Below, piece by piece: positions 35,200 through 44,650 of a stretch of 64,000 nt of DNA; position 1 is the first letter of the stretch; each line of letters begins with the position of its first letter. The notes beneath the pieces were generated by a model. That model had not been told where the DNA came from. It worked only from the letters and a program-made list of their open reading frames with translations, and did no database searches. The stretch spans positions 124,001 to 188,000 of the forward strand of contig NZ_SKCH01000003.1 in assembly GCF_005434945.1 (NCBI RefSeq). The letters run 5' to 3'. Position numbers and translations under genes: made by a program. Source of the stretch: Prescottella subtropica (GTDB lineage Bacteria; Actinomycetota; Actinomycetes; Mycobacteriales; Mycobacteriaceae).

Positions 35200-36591
35200 G
35201 TGGCACCCAAGTCCAAGATCGATACCGTCGCAAATCTCGCCAAGCGTCGGGGCCTCGTCTACCCATGCGGTGAGATCTACGGCGGTACCAAGTCGGCCTG
35301 GGACTACGGTCCGCTCGGCGTGGAACTGAAGGAGAACATCAAGAAGCAGTGGTGGCGCAACATGGTCACCGCCCGCGAGGACGTCGTCGGCCTCGACTCG
35401 TCGGTGATCCTGCCCCGCCAGGTGTGGGAGGCGTCCGGCCACGTCGACGTGTTCACCGACCCCCTCGTCGAATGCCTCAGCTGCCACAAGCGTCACCGCC
35501 AGGACCACCTGCAGGAGGCGTACGCGGAGAAGAAGGGCCTCGACAATCCCGACGCCGTCCCGATGGACGACATCGTGTGCGCCGACTGCGGCACCAAGGG
35601 CCAGTGGACCGAGCCCAAGGCGTTCTCCGGCCTGCTCAAGACGTTCCTCGGCCCCGTCGACAGCGAGACCGGACTGCACTACCTGCGCCCGGAGACCGCG
35701 CAGGGCATCTTCGTGAACTTCGCGAACGTGCTGACCACGTCGCGCAAGAAGCCGCCGTTCGGCATCGGCCAGATCGGCAAGAGCTTCCGCAACGAGATCA
35801 CCCCCGGCAACTTCATCTTCCGCACCCGCGAGTTCGAGCAGATGGAGATGGAATTCTTCGTCAAGCCGGGTGAGGACGAGGAGTGGCACCAGTACTGGAT
35901 CGACTACCGGATGGACTGGTACACCGGCCTCGGTATCGCCAAGGACAACCTGCGCCTGTACGAGCACGCGCAGGAGAAGCTGTCGCACTACTCCAAGCGC
36001 ACCGTCGACATCGAGTACCGCTTCGGCTTCCAGGGCAGCGAGTGGGGCGAACTCGAGGGCGTCGCCAACCGCACCGACTACGACCTGGCCACGCACGCCA
36101 AGGCGTCCGGCACCGACCTCAGCTACTTCGACCAGACGTCCGGTGAGCGCTACACGCCGTTCGTCATCGAACCGGCGGCCGGCCTGACCCGCTCGCTCAT
36201 GGCGTTCCTCGTCGACGCGTACGTCGAGGACGAGGCCCCCAACGCCAAGGGCGGTGTCGACAAGCGCACCGTGCTGCGGCTCGACCGTCGCCTCGCCCCC
36301 GTCAAGGCCGCGGTGCTGCCGCTGAGCCGCAACGCGGACCTGTCGCCCAAGGCGAAGGACCTCGCGACGACGCTGCGTCAGCACTGGAACGTCGAATTCG
36401 ACGACGCCGGCGCCATCGGCCGTCGCTACCGCCGCCAGGACGAGATCGGCACCCCGTTCTGCATCACTGTCGACTTCGACACTCTCGAAGACCACGCCGT
36501 GACCATCCGCGAGCGCGACACCATGGCGCAGGAGCGCGTCGCCCTCGACCAGGTCGAGGGCTACCTCGCGCAGCGCCTGATCGGCGCCTGA
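35200..36591 (+). CDS. glyS: Glycyl-tRNA synthetase (alpha2 type)
   Basis: A 463-residue class II synthetase. Motif 2 ([20 protein letters not shown]) and motif 3 ([17 protein letters not shown]) are intact. Inserted after the first strand region are two Cys pairs, CLSC (residues 92-95) and CADC (127-130), a likely zinc-binding insert. From memory the M. tuberculosis enzyme lacks these. I chose GTG at 35200 because GGAG lies 9 nt upstream and the length then equals that of mycobacterial GlyS; ATG at 35185 is an alternative. Confidence 0.94.
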   Translation: MAPKSKIDTVANLAKRRGLVYPCGEIYGGTKSAWDYGPLGVELKENIKKQWWRNMVTAREDVVGLDSSVILPRQVWEASGHVDVFTDPLVECLSCHKRHRQDHLQEAYAEKKGLDNPDAVPMDDIVCADCGTKGQWTEPKAFSGLLKTFLGPVDSETGLHYLRPETAQGIFVNFANVLTTSRKKPPFGIGQIGKSFRNEITPGNFIFRTREFEQMEMEFFVKPGEDEEWHQYWIDYRMDWYTGLGIAKDNLRLYEHAQEKLSHYSKRTVDIEYRFGFQGSEWGELEGVANRTDYDLATHAKASGTDLSYFDQTSGERYTPFVIEPAAGLTRSLMAFLVDAYVEDEAPNAKGGVDKRTVLRLDRRLAPVKAAVLPLSRNADLSPKAKDLATTLRQHWNVEFDDAGAIGRRYRRQDEIGTPFCITVDFDTLEDHAVTIRERDTMAQERVALDQVEGYLAQRLIGA

Positions 36592-36598
36592 TCTCCCC

Positions 36599-36649
36599 GG
36601 CCGAATGTCACACGCGTTCAGTCGAACTGAACGTGTGTGACATTCGGCC
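36599..36649. terminator. 23-bp bidirectional hairpin between glyS and the STM4011-like gene
   Basis: Arms 36599-36621 and 36627-36649 pair over 23 bp with one G-U. The hairpin begins 8 nt after the glyS stop and includes the last ten codons and stop of the opposing radical SAM gene. It probably ends transcription from both sides; the stop codon sits inside the stem. Confidence 0.65.
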
Positions 36650-37484
36650 ACGCGGCCGGGATCCGTTCGAGCACCCCGCCGGCGAACACGTCGTACAGCG
36701 GAAGTTGTTCGGTGTGCACGTACCCGATGTGGCAGTCGCACACCTCGAGCGGGCACGGACGCGGCCGCAACGCGCTGCGATACGAGCCGTCGTACAGGTT
36801 CCCCAGCACGGCGGGGACGAAATGGCAGCGCCGGACGGTGCCGTCACCGTCGACGGACACCACCGTCTCACCCGTCCGGCACGCCCGGCCCCCGGTCCGG
36901 TGCGGGTGCCGGCTGTAGGAGAAGAGCGGATCGATCCCGGCCCACTCGGACGCCTCGGCATCGGTATACGTGTGCCCCTCGGCGGCGTTGACCCACAGAT
37001 ACACCGACTCCGGCAGCTCCGTACGCAGCCGGCGGGCGGCCGCGAGATGCTCCGGTAGCCCGACGACCCCGACACTGAACCGCACCCCGAGCGCGGTCAA
37101 TTCGCTGGTCTTGGTGAGGAACCGGTCGTGCGGCGTCTGCCCGGGATGGTAGGTGCACCACAGGGCGACGGTGCCGAGGTCGGCGTCGGTCAGCCAGCCG
37201 GTGCGGCAACTCAGATTGGTCTGGATCGCCACCCGGCGCACGTGCGGCAGCCGCGACAACTCCACCAGGGCCCGCCGGTACCAGGACCGCACCAGCCCCT
37301 CACCCCACGGCGTGAACAGGATCGACACGTCGTGGTCCCGCTCCGCCACCCATGCGCAGAACCGTTCCAGCGCAGCCCGATCCGCGCGCAACTGCTCGGG
37401 GGTGTCGCGGCGTTTCGCGAACGGGCAGTACGGGCAGTCGTAGTCGCACGACGCCAACGGCCCCCGGTACAGGACGGTCAGCAT
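36618..37484 (-). CDS. STM4011-family radical SAM protein
   Basis: A 288-residue radical SAM protein. CDYDCPYC (CX3CX2C) near residue 13 binds the SAM-linked [4Fe-4S] cluster, and FTPWGEGLVRSWYRRAL follows. The C-terminal part has extra Cys residues (RACRTGE, RRCHFVP, CPLEVCDCH), as in SPASM-type auxiliary clusters. It is the last gene of the five-gene STM4011-STM4015-type operon. I recognise the family by its architecture and neighbours; the reaction is unknown. Its last codons lie in the terminator shared with glyS. Confidence 0.85.
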   Translation of the reverse strand: MLTVLYRGPLASCDYDCPYCPFAKRRDTPEQLRADRAALERFCAWVAERDHDVSILFTPWGEGLVRSWYRRALVELSRLPHVRRVAIQTNLSCRTGWLTDADLGTVALWCTYHPGQTPHDRFLTKTSELTALGVRFSVGVVGLPEHLAAARRLRTELPESVYLWVNAAEGHTYTDAEASEWAGIDPLFSYSRHPHRTGGRACRTGETVVSVDGDGTVRRCHFVPAVLGNLYDGSYRSALRPRPCPLEVCDCHIGYVHTEQLPLYDVFAGGVLERIPAAWPNVTHVQFD

Positions 37485-37486
37485 CG

Positions 37487-38851
37487 TCAGCGGCCCTCGT
37501 ACTCGGCCATCGCGGCGCGCACCCGCGGGGAGAACAACTCCGGTCCCAGCGCGTCGGAGTACGCCAGGCCCCGGTCGGTCAGCCGCAGCCGGTCACCGTC
37601 GACGTCGAGCCAGCCCCGGCCGGCCCACCGGTCCAGTTCGGTGCCGAAATGCTCGTGCGGGTCGGCCCCGAACCGGGAGCGGTAGTCCGCCACCGGCATC
37701 CCGGACGCCTGCAGCACCGACTGCAGCAGATGCCGGCGCCGCGACTCGTCGTCGGTCATGGTGTGACCCACCACGGCGCGACGGAACCCGTCGACCGGGG
37801 TGGCCACGTAGTCGTCGATGATGGCCCGCACCTCGTGCGCGCCCACCGCGTAGTCGAACGAGTAGTGCAGCCGACGCGTGTACGACCGTGCGCCGCAGCC
37901 GAGTCCGATCATGCCGTCGGTCTGGCAGGCGTAGTCGTTCGGGCCGGTGTCGGGGGCATCGGCGCGCCGGAACATGCGCATCGACTCCTGCACGTACCCG
38001 GCCGCGAGCAGGTGGTCGCGGCCGCGGCGGTACAGGTCCAGACGGTGGGCGTCCCACTGCGGATCCGGGCCGCCGCCGCGGCGGGCCAGCCCGGTCAGCG
38101 GCCGCACGTACAGCGGGTACAGGTACAGCTCTTCGGGTCGCCACGTCAGCGCGGCGTCCAGCGACGCCGCCCACGACTGCGGCGTCTGGCCGTCGATCCC
38201 GTAGATCAGGTCGATGTTGAGCACCGGGATCGCGACGTCCCGGACGCGTTGCAGAGCGGCCTCGACGTCCGTCCGGCGCTGCGGCCGGACCGCGGCGCGG
38301 GCCTCGGTGTCGTCGAAGCTCTGCACGCCGAGACTCAGACGGGTGGTACCGCGGTCGGCGAGGACCGCGAGCCGGTCGGCGGTGGCGGTCGACGGGGACG
38401 CCTCCACCGACAGCGGCACCGCCCGCAGATCGGTGCCCATGCCCTCGGCGATGTCGCACAGCCGGGTCAGTTCCGCCGCCGTCAGATAGGTGGGCGTCCC
38501 GCCCCCGAACGCGGCCGTCGCGAACCGGGCCGACGGGGGCAACGACTCGCGCACCGCCGCGGCCTGCCGCTCGAGCGCGTTGAGGTAGCGGGTGGTCAGC
38601 TCGTCCGGCGCCCCGACCCGGGTGAACAGATTGCAGAACCCGCAGCGCACCTCGCAGAACGGAATGTGCAGGTACAGCGACAGCGTGTCCTGCGGCTCGT
38701 CCGCCCACAGGTCGGTCAGGGCGGGGCGCGGATCCAGCGGCCGGTACGCCGTCTTGTGCGGATACGCGTACACGTAGTTCCGGTACGGCGCAACGTAATC
38801 CGCGGGCACCTCGGGCGTCGGCGCGAGCAGGGGTAGGTCGGTGGCGGTCAT
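37487..38851 (-). CDS. STM4012-family radical SAM protein (HemN/HemW-like)
   Basis: A 454-residue radical SAM protein of the HemN-type. LYLHIPFCEVRCGFCNLF holds CX3CX2C, and FGGGTPTYLTAAEL is the SAM-binding loop. LSLGVQSFDD and NIDLIYGIDGQ are HemN-family blocks. It lacks the HNxxYW heme motif of HemW; CQTDGMIGLGCGARSYTRRL occupies that region. So it is a distinct branch with an unknown substrate. The ATG overlaps the stop of the hydrolase gene (ATGA). Confidence 0.88.
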   Translation of the reverse strand: MTATDLPLLAPTPEVPADYVAPYRNYVYAYPHKTAYRPLDPRPALTDLWADEPQDTLSLYLHIPFCEVRCGFCNLFTRVGAPDELTTRYLNALERQAAAVRESLPPSARFATAAFGGGTPTYLTAAELTRLCDIAEGMGTDLRAVPLSVEASPSTATADRLAVLADRGTTRLSLGVQSFDDTEARAAVRPQRRTDVEAALQRVRDVAIPVLNIDLIYGIDGQTPQSWAASLDAALTWRPEELYLYPLYVRPLTGLARRGGGPDPQWDAHRLDLYRRGRDHLLAAGYVQESMRMFRRADAPDTGPNDYACQTDGMIGLGCGARSYTRRLHYSFDYAVGAHEVRAIIDDYVATPVDGFRRAVVGHTMTDDESRRRHLLQSVLQASGMPVADYRSRFGADPHEHFGTELDRWAGRGWLDVDGDRLRLTDRGLAYSDALGPELFSPRVRAAMAEYEGR

Positions 38852-39696
38852 GTCGGTCCCTCGAGGAAGAAGTGGGCGTACGGCACCGTCCACACCACGG
38901 GGTGGCCCAGCCGGTGCCCGGTGTAGCCGTCCTCGCCGTACGCGGTGCCGTGGTCGGAGCACACGATCGCGAAGCAGCGGCGCCGACGCGACACCGCGTC
39001 GAACAGTCGTCCGATGTGCCGGTCCACGTACTCCAACGCGGCCGCGTGCGTCGCCCGCGTGTCGCCGTCCTCGACGGTGGCGCCCTCGGCGTGGAACCAG
39101 TTCGGCTGGTGCAGCGCGGAGACGTTGACGAACAGGAACAGCCGACGCTCGGCCGGCAGCCGGTCCACCACCTGCGCCGCGAGATCCACCTGCGCCTCGA
39201 ACGACGTCGGCGACGTCACCCCGAACTCGGGGGACCAGTGCGCTTCGTCGAACAGAGCGGGCAGCACCGAGCCCAGCGCACCCCGGCGGTTGAAGAAGCC
39301 GACCCCGCCGATGCACGCCGTGTGATAGCCGACGGCGGCAAGGCCCGCAACGAGATTCGACTCCGCGAACACGAACGTCCCGGCCGCAGTGGACTCGCTG
39401 CCGCCGAACTCGGCCGCGAACAACCGCGGATGCGGACCCTGCCCGACGGGGGTGGGCAGGAACCCGGCGAACATCGCCTGGTGCGACGCGTAGGTGAAGC
39501 TGCCGGGGGAGTGCCGCTGCTCCCACCGACCGCCCGGCAGGTGCCGCGCCAGGTTCGGGATGCGGCCGGCGGCCGCGAGTTCGCAGGCCACGTCGTAGCG
39601 CAGGGTGTCGAGGGTGAGCAGCAGAATGTCGTCGGAACCGACGACGGTGCCCATGTCAGGGTTCATGTCAGGCTGTGTCGTCTCACACTGTGGCAT
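38848..39696 (-). CDS. STM4013/SEN3800-family hydrolase (alkaline phosphatase superfamily)
   Basis: A 282-residue protein of the sulfatase/alkaline phosphatase superfamily. ILLLTLDTLRYD holds the metal-binding Asp and nucleophile-like Thr; CSDHGTAYGEDG and HRLGHPV hold the later metal ligands. It likely cleaves a phosphate or sulfate ester, or phosphonate. ATG at 39696 is chosen because it follows the STM4014-like stop with 1 nt between. In-frame ATGs at 39711, 39666 and 39654 are alternatives. Confidence 0.8.
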   Translation of the reverse strand: MPQCETTQPDMNPDMGTVVGSDDILLLTLDTLRYDVACELAAAGRIPNLARHLPGGRWEQRHSPGSFTYASHQAMFAGFLPTPVGQGPHPRLFAAEFGGSESTAAGTFVFAESNLVAGLAAVGYHTACIGGVGFFNRRGALGSVLPALFDEAHWSPEFGVTSPTSFEAQVDLAAQVVDRLPAERRLFLFVNVSALHQPNWFHAEGATVEDGDTRATHAAALEYVDRHIGRLFDAVSRRRRCFAIVCSDHGTAYGEDGYTGHRLGHPVVWTVPYAHFFLEGPT

Positions 39697-39697
39697 T

Positions 39698-40792
39698 TCA
39701 CGCTGTGGCATTGTCGATCCATCCGTCGAGTGCGGCCAGTTGCGCCGCATACGTGTCGAGGCCGTCGGCGCGGCCCGCCAGTCCGCCCAGGCCGGGGAGC
39801 AGATCACCGAAGGCGTTCACCTCGCCGACCGCGGCGCCGCGCCAGTGCGCGGCGGGCAGCAGATCCACCCCGACACACAGGGTGCGCGGGAAGCAGGCGG
39901 CCGCAGACTCGGCCACGGCGAGCGCCCGGTCCCAGCCGAATCCGGCCGCGTCGAAACCGTTCTGTGCGACACCGAGATCGCCGCGCCGGCCGCCCAGGTG
40001 CAGGTTGGTCATGGGGTGGCCGCTGGTGCGCAGCACCGCGTGGGTGGCCCGCCCGGCGACCACCACGACGCGCAGGTCGGCGACACCGCCGTGGGTCGAC
40101 GGCTTCGGCAGCCACGCCTCGACATGCAGCCCCTCACCGGCCAGCGCGTCGATCAGGGCGCCGACCGCGGCGTCCCCGGTGTGCCGGCGGACGCGCAGCG
40201 AATTGTGGACGCCGTCCGCGGCGAGTTCCACACTGCTGCGGGCCTGCACCAGGCCGTCGGACGCCGTCTCCACCGCGACCACCCCGGCCGCCGACGACCC
40301 GTGCGCGGGTTTGACGAAGAACCGGCGCAGACCGGCCGCGTCCGCCAGCTCCCGCACCTGCCGCCAGTTCCGCGGCACCGGGGCACCGGGACCCGACGTG
40401 GGCGACACCGGTACCGGCACACCGGCCTGCGCGAGGACGCCGTGGCAGCGCCGCTTGTCGAACAGCACCGCCAGGTCCTCTGCGTCGGTCAGGTAGCGTC
40501 CGCCGCGCAACGTCCCGACCGCGTCGAGAAACGTTGTGTACCACCGCGGTCCGGACGCGATGCGGGTCGGGGCGCCGGGCCCGCGCAGCACCGCGTCCAC
40601 GTCGGGGTCCTCGCCGGGGGAGTCGAGACGCACCCACTCGTCGGACTCGAACCGGGCGCCGCCTGCGGCGAGGACATCACGCCAGGCCACCACCCGCGGG
40701 GTGGGCAGGCCCCGCCGCCGCGCCGCGTCCACGAACAACGCGACGCGCCGGTTGTCGGGATTGCCCACCACGGCCAGGCGGGGTGGGGTCAT
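39698..40792 (-). CDS. STM4014-family protein, ATP-grasp-like
   Basis: A 364-residue protein. LRRFFVKPAHGSSAAGVVAVE resembles the lysine and Gly-rich ATP-binding loop of ATP-grasp enzymes, and VGEVNAFGDLLPGL near the end resembles the metal-binding E-x-N. ATP-grasp enzymes ligate carboxylates to amines, so peptide or protein modification is possible. The ATG overlaps the stop of the LRR gene (ATGA). The substrate is unknown. Confidence 0.78.
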   Translation of the reverse strand: MTPPRLAVVGNPDNRRVALFVDAARRRGLPTPRVVAWRDVLAAGGARFESDEWVRLDSPGEDPDVDAVLRGPGAPTRIASGPRWYTTFLDAVGTLRGGRYLTDAEDLAVLFDKRRCHGVLAQAGVPVPVSPTSGPGAPVPRNWRQVRELADAAGLRRFFVKPAHGSSAAGVVAVETASDGLVQARSSVELAADGVHNSLRVRRHTGDAAVGALIDALAGEGLHVEAWLPKPSTHGGVADLRVVVVAGRATHAVLRTSGHPMTNLHLGGRRGDLGVAQNGFDAAGFGWDRALAVAESAAACFPRTLCVGVDLLPAAHWRGAAVGEVNAFGDLLPGLGGLAGRADGLDTYAAQLAALDGWIDNATA

Positions 40793-41745
40793 TCGCCGAC
40801 TGCGACGGACCGGTAGACGGTGCCGTCGTACTCGTCCTCGTCGGCGTCGCCACCGTCGAGGTCCAGCTGCACGCCGGACGGTTCGAGCGCCGCCCGCAGC
40901 CGCTCCCGCATCCCGCCGGTGAGGTAGTTGTGGTGCAGGTCCAGCGACTCGAGGTGGGTGAGCGGCTGCCCGGCCAGCAGGGCCTCGGCGCCCGCGTCGC
41001 CCAGGATGCCCTTGGACAGGTCCAGGACCCGCAACCGCGGCACGATCGTCGCCGACGCCACGGCGGCCGCGATGTCGTCCTGGTACTCGCTGTTGGCGAG
41101 CGCGAGTCGCGTCAGGTGGGGGAGTTTCCCGCCGGCGAGGATCGGGGCGAGGTCCTCGACGGACGAGTCGGCGCCGTAGTTCTCGTCGCCCAGCCACAAC
41201 TCCAGCTCGGTGAGGGCCGGAAGATCCGACGCGGCGACCGCCCGGACCACGTCACCGGACAGGCCACCCGATTCGATCACCAGGGTGCGCAGGTGCTCGT
41301 GCCGGACCGGGGTCAGCGCCAGTTGGTTGCCGCCGCGGACCGTCAGATGCTCGAGCCGCGGGAACGCGGTGAGCAGGGCGGTGACGTCGGACTGCACGAT
41401 CCACGAGATCTCGCAGTCCTCGAAGGTCATGTCTCCGAGGAACAGTGACCGCAACGCGGGGAGTTCGTCGGCGGCCGCGACGAGCGCTGCCATCACGTCG
41501 GCCGAACTGTTCTCGTACGGTTCGGACCAGCCGCCGACGACGATGGCCTGCACACTCGCCGGATCGACGGTGGCGCGGAACGTCTCGAACGCCTCCGGCC
41601 ACTCGACCTCCGCGTCGTACGTGGGGACGGCGATGCGCCACGCGACCGGCCCCGGCGGGGGCACGACCGGGGCGGTGTCGGTGTCGGTGGGGAATTCCAC
41701 GACGGGAAGGCCGTGGAACTCGTTCTGCAGCTCGCTGATCAGCAC
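40789..41745 (-). CDS. STM4015-family leucine-rich-repeat protein
   Basis: A 318-residue soluble protein. Several repeats of LRxLxLxxxxL type are visible (FPRLEHLTVRGGNQLAL, LPHLTRLALANSEYQ, VPRLRVLDLSKGILGD, LTHLESLDLHHNYLTGG), as in ribonuclease-inhibitor-like LRRs. An N-terminal non-LRR domain (about residues 1-95) and an acidic tail (DLDGGDADEDEYDG) flank them. It may recognise a partner or substrate for the radical SAM and ATP-grasp enzymes. GTG start, with CAGGAG 4 nt before. It is the first gene of the operon. Confidence 0.82.
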   Translation of the reverse strand: MLISELQNEFHGLPVVEFPTDTDTAPVVPPPGPVAWRIAVPTYDAEVEWPEAFETFRATVDPASVQAIVVGGWSEPYENSSADVMAALVAAADELPALRSLFLGDMTFEDCEISWIVQSDVTALLTAFPRLEHLTVRGGNQLALTPVRHEHLRTLVIESGGLSGDVVRAVAASDLPALTELELWLGDENYGADSSVEDLAPILAGGKLPHLTRLALANSEYQDDIAAAVASATIVPRLRVLDLSKGILGDAGAEALLAGQPLTHLESLDLHHNYLTGGMRERLRAALEPSGVQLDLDGGDADEDEYDGTVYRSVAVGE

Positions 41746-41818
41746 GGAACTCCTGCTCTCGGGTCGGTTCGGCGGGCGGTATGCCTGACTTCGGAAGTTC
41801 GGGTCGCGTTCGCCGGTC

Positions 41819-41827
41819 AACGTAGCA
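41819..41827 (-). promoter_or_regulatory. Extended -10 upstream of the STM4015-STM4011 operon
   Basis: TGC-TACGTT on the minus strand is an extended -10 about 74 nt before the GTG of the LRR gene, without a clear -35. It is the likely operon promoter. Confidence 0.5.
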
Positions 41828-41867
41828 ACGGACTCCGACAAGAGGGCTCCTGGCCGTGCACAGGCGA

Positions 41868-43886
41868 CTAGAACCGGCCCCCACCGCCGCGTCCGACGCG
41901 CCCCGAACTGCCGGAGCCGCCGAACGATCCGGGACGCGGACCACCCCGGCCGCCGCCGTACCCGCCCCGGCCGCCGCGCAGCATGCTGTCGATGAGGATG
42001 CCGCCGAGGATCGCGCCGGCCGCGTTCTCTCCGCGGGAGCCCCCGCTGATCCCGCCGCCGGGTGGACGCTGCTGGTCCTGATACCGGTTCACGTCGGCCT
42101 GTGCCGCCCACAGCGCCTTGGCGCCCAACTGGGTGGCGGCCTGCGCGTGCTGCAGGGCCTGCGACGGATCCGACTGCGCGAGTTGCCGTGCCGCCTCGAG
42201 ATGCCGCTGCGCCTCCGACAGCCGGGTGCGGGCCTCGGCGCCGACGGCCCCGCGCCGCGTGCCGATGAAGTCCGCGGCCGCGGACACCTGGGAGGTGGCG
42301 GCCGTCAGATCCTGGTCGAGACGGGCCCGCGCCCGGTCGGCCTGCTGCTGTGCCTCCTGCGCCTCGTCGAGGACGGCGTCGAGGGCGGCGTCCGCGTCGA
42401 CGACCTTCGTGAAGCTGCCCAGCGGATCGGAATCCTTGGCGGCGTGGGCGTCCCGCAGTGCGGCCTCGGCGGCGGCCCGCGCGTCGGCGAGCTTCTGCCC
42501 GCCCCGGGCGGCGAGCGCGGCGGCATCGTCGATGCCGCGCTGGACGTCCGCCATCGCCTCCGGCAACGTCGCGATCGCGTGCCGGATGTCGGTGTCCGCG
42601 CGGTCCAGGGCGTCGAGGAGGGTGCGGGCCTGATCGAGCGCACCCTCGGCGGCCCGGATCGCCGCCACCGCGGGCCCCTGCTTGCCGGCCGGCAGTGCCA
42701 CCGCGTCCCGGGCCGCCTCGATGTTCTGCTCCGCGAACACGATCCGGTCCCGCGCCATCGCCGGATTGTGTTCGACGGTCGCCAGCACCGGTGCCGGGAA
42801 CTCGGTGCGCAGCGCGGCCAGGGTGGCGTCGGACTGCGGCGCCCGCACCGTCAGCGCGACGACGGCCTGCGTCAGTGCGTCGAGGCGGGCCGGCGCGTCG
42901 ATCAGCAGGTCGCGCATCGCATCGAACTGCGTCACCCGGTCGTCGAGTTCCCTGTCGGCCCGCGCGCACGTCGTGACGAGTTCGACCAGCAGATCCCGCT
43001 GCTGCTGAGGGGTTTCGGGGATGTCGTCGTCGAGTCGCTGCCGGATCGTGAACGCCGACGCCAACGCGGCTCGGGCCTGCTCGAACGCGGCGGTGAACGC
43101 GGCGGTGGCGTCTGCACCGAACTCGCCGACCGCCAGGTCCAGCTCCTCGGCGGACGTGCGGATCGCGTTGTCGGTCTCGACGAGCACCTCCTTCGCGAGC
43201 GCATCGAGCGCCGGAATCGGAAGCGTCGCAAGCGCGGCGGGATCGGTCGGATCGACCCGGTGGGCGGCCGCCACATCCTGTTCCTGCTGCCGTGTCCGCT
43301 TGCGGCGCGTGGAGACGACCACCACACCGCCCACCACGACGAGCACGCCGAGCCCGATCCACAGCACCACCGTGCCGGTACTGCCCGGCGTCAGGGCGTC
43401 GTCGAGGCCGCCCGCCGCCGCGATCGCGGCACCCGACCAGTCGTCGTCGCGGAGCATCGGCTCCACCGAATCCTGTTGGATCGACGTCACTTCCGCATCG
43501 CTGACCTGCGACAGCGCCTGCGGGACGTCGAACCGGTAGGCGCTGTCGGCCGTCGCCACGGCGAGCAGCGCGTCCCGGTTCCCGAGCCCGCTGAGCGACA
43601 CCGTGCGGTCGGCCCACACCTGCGGGGTCAACCCGTCGAAGTCCGGCACGTACACCACCCACAGCGACACCTTGTGGTCGGCGTACAGCGTGTCGAGGGC
43701 GTCCTGCACGTCGGCGCGCTGACTGTCGTCGAGCACCCCGGAGGTGTCGGTGATGTGCCCGGGCAGCCGCAGCGGCGCCTCGGCCGCCGCGACCCCGGGG
43801 GAGAACGTAAGCACGAGCAGCGACAACAGCGTGCCGACGAGCGACGCGGCAAGTGCCCGGGGGACGGAACGAGGAGCGCGTGACAT
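41868..43886 (-). CDS. Membrane protein with an N-terminal TPM domain and long coiled region
   Basis: A 672-residue protein. A signal/anchor ([20 protein letters not shown]) precedes a TPM domain ([40 protein letters not shown]). A second membrane segment ([16 protein letters not shown], about residue 180) leads to a basic motif and a long Ala/Asp/Glu-rich helical region (about residues 200-600), then a Gly-rich tail. It equals M. tuberculosis Rv2345 by position, from memory. Its role is unknown; the domains suggest envelope stress or scaffolding. Confidence 0.82.
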   Translation of the reverse strand: MSRAPRSVPRALAASLVGTLLSLLVLTFSPGVAAAEAPLRLPGHITDTSGVLDDSQRADVQDALDTLYADHKVSLWVVYVPDFDGLTPQVWADRTVSLSGLGNRDALLAVATADSAYRFDVPQALSQVSDAEVTSIQQDSVEPMLRDDDWSGAAIAAAGGLDDALTPGSTGTVVLWIGLGVLVVVGGVVVVSTRRKRTRQQEQDVAAAHRVDPTDPAALATLPIPALDALAKEVLVETDNAIRTSAEELDLAVGEFGADATAAFTAAFEQARAALASAFTIRQRLDDDIPETPQQQRDLLVELVTTCARADRELDDRVTQFDAMRDLLIDAPARLDALTQAVVALTVRAPQSDATLAALRTEFPAPVLATVEHNPAMARDRIVFAEQNIEAARDAVALPAGKQGPAVAAIRAAEGALDQARTLLDALDRADTDIRHAIATLPEAMADVQRGIDDAAALAARGGQKLADARAAAEAALRDAHAAKDSDPLGSFTKVVDADAALDAVLDEAQEAQQQADRARARLDQDLTAATSQVSAAADFIGTRRGAVGAEARTRLSEAQRHLEAARQLAQSDPSQALQHAQAATQLGAKALWAAQADVNRYQDQQRPPGGGISGGSRGENAAGAILGGILIDSMLRGGRGGYGGGRGGPRPGSFGGSGSSGRVGRGGGGRF

Positions 43887-43954
43887 GGCACGAATCTATC
43901 CGGTGGGGCGCGTCGTCACCCATGGCCCGTCCGGGCGACTGGCAGAATCGGGGC

Positions 43955-44650
43955 GTGAGTACCGCGCCCAACTACCAGCACACCGAACTGCCGTCCCGGC
44001 CCGCGCCGCGACGGTCGTTCGTCGCCGGTGTCGGCCGCTGGATCGGCAGGCTGATCGCGGGCGTCGTGGTGATCGGGGTGATTCTCGTCGCCGGCACCGC
44101 GACCCGGGTGTGGCAGGTGGCGCGCATCGACGACACCCGGCCCGCCGACGCGATCGTCGTGCTCGGTGCCGCCCAGTACGACGGCACCCCGTCGTCGGTG
44201 TTCGAGGCCCGACTCGACCAGGCACGCAAACTGTACGAGCGGGGGGTGGCGCCGACGATCGTCACCGTCGGCGGCAAACAGGTGGGCGACGAATACACCG
44301 AGGCCGCGTCCGGGAAGAACTTCCTGATCGACGAGGGTGTCCCGGCCGCCGCGATCCTCGCCGTCGAGGAGGGCTCGGACACCCTGCTCAGCGTCGAGGC
44401 GGTCAGCCGGGAAATGGGTGTGCGGGGCATGCATTCCGCGGTCCTCGTCAGCGATCCGTGGCATTCGCTGCGCACCCGCACGATGGCCCACGACGCCGGA
44501 CTCGACGCGTGGACCGCACCCACCCGTCAGGGTCCGGCCGTGATGACACGGGAGTCACAGATCCACGGAATCACCAGGGAGACAGGTGCTTTGTTGTGGT
44601 ACCAGCTGACCCATTTCTCGGCCGACTTCGAGTACACGGCCGGACAGTGA
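43955..44650 (+). CDS. YdcF/ElyC-like membrane protein (DUF218)
   Basis: A 231-residue protein with one membrane segment ([17 protein letters not shown]) followed by a DUF218 domain: [36 protein letters not shown]. The family acts on the envelope and may handle lipid-linked intermediates. GTG at 43955 is chosen because CAGAAT lies 6 nt upstream (leaderless). The stop overlaps dgt by 4 nt. Confidence 0.82.
   Translation: MSTAPNYQHTELPSRPAPRRSFVAGVGRWIGRLIAGVVVIGVILVAGTATRVWQVARIDDTRPADAIVVLGAAQYDGTPSSVFEARLDQARKLYERGVAPTIVTVGGKQVGDEYTEAASGKNFLIDEGVPAAAILAVEEGSDTLLSVEAVSREMGVRGMHSAVLVSDPWHSLRTRTMAHDAGLDAWTAPTRQGPAVMTRESQIHGITRETGALLWYQLTHFSADFEYTAGQ

Noticed and set aside
36618-41745. Hidden RiPP precursor peptide inside the STM4011-STM4015-type operon
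   Set aside because: The genes overlap or are 1-2 nt apart, leaving no room, and the upstream 120 nt has no credible short ORF with a ribosome-binding site.
40789-43971. Long 1060-codon open frame that includes the LRR gene and continues upstream
   Set aside because: The upstream half is antisense-like shadow of the TPM gene region in another frame, full of Arg/Gly/Pro. The real start is the GTG at 41745 with a ribosome-binding site.
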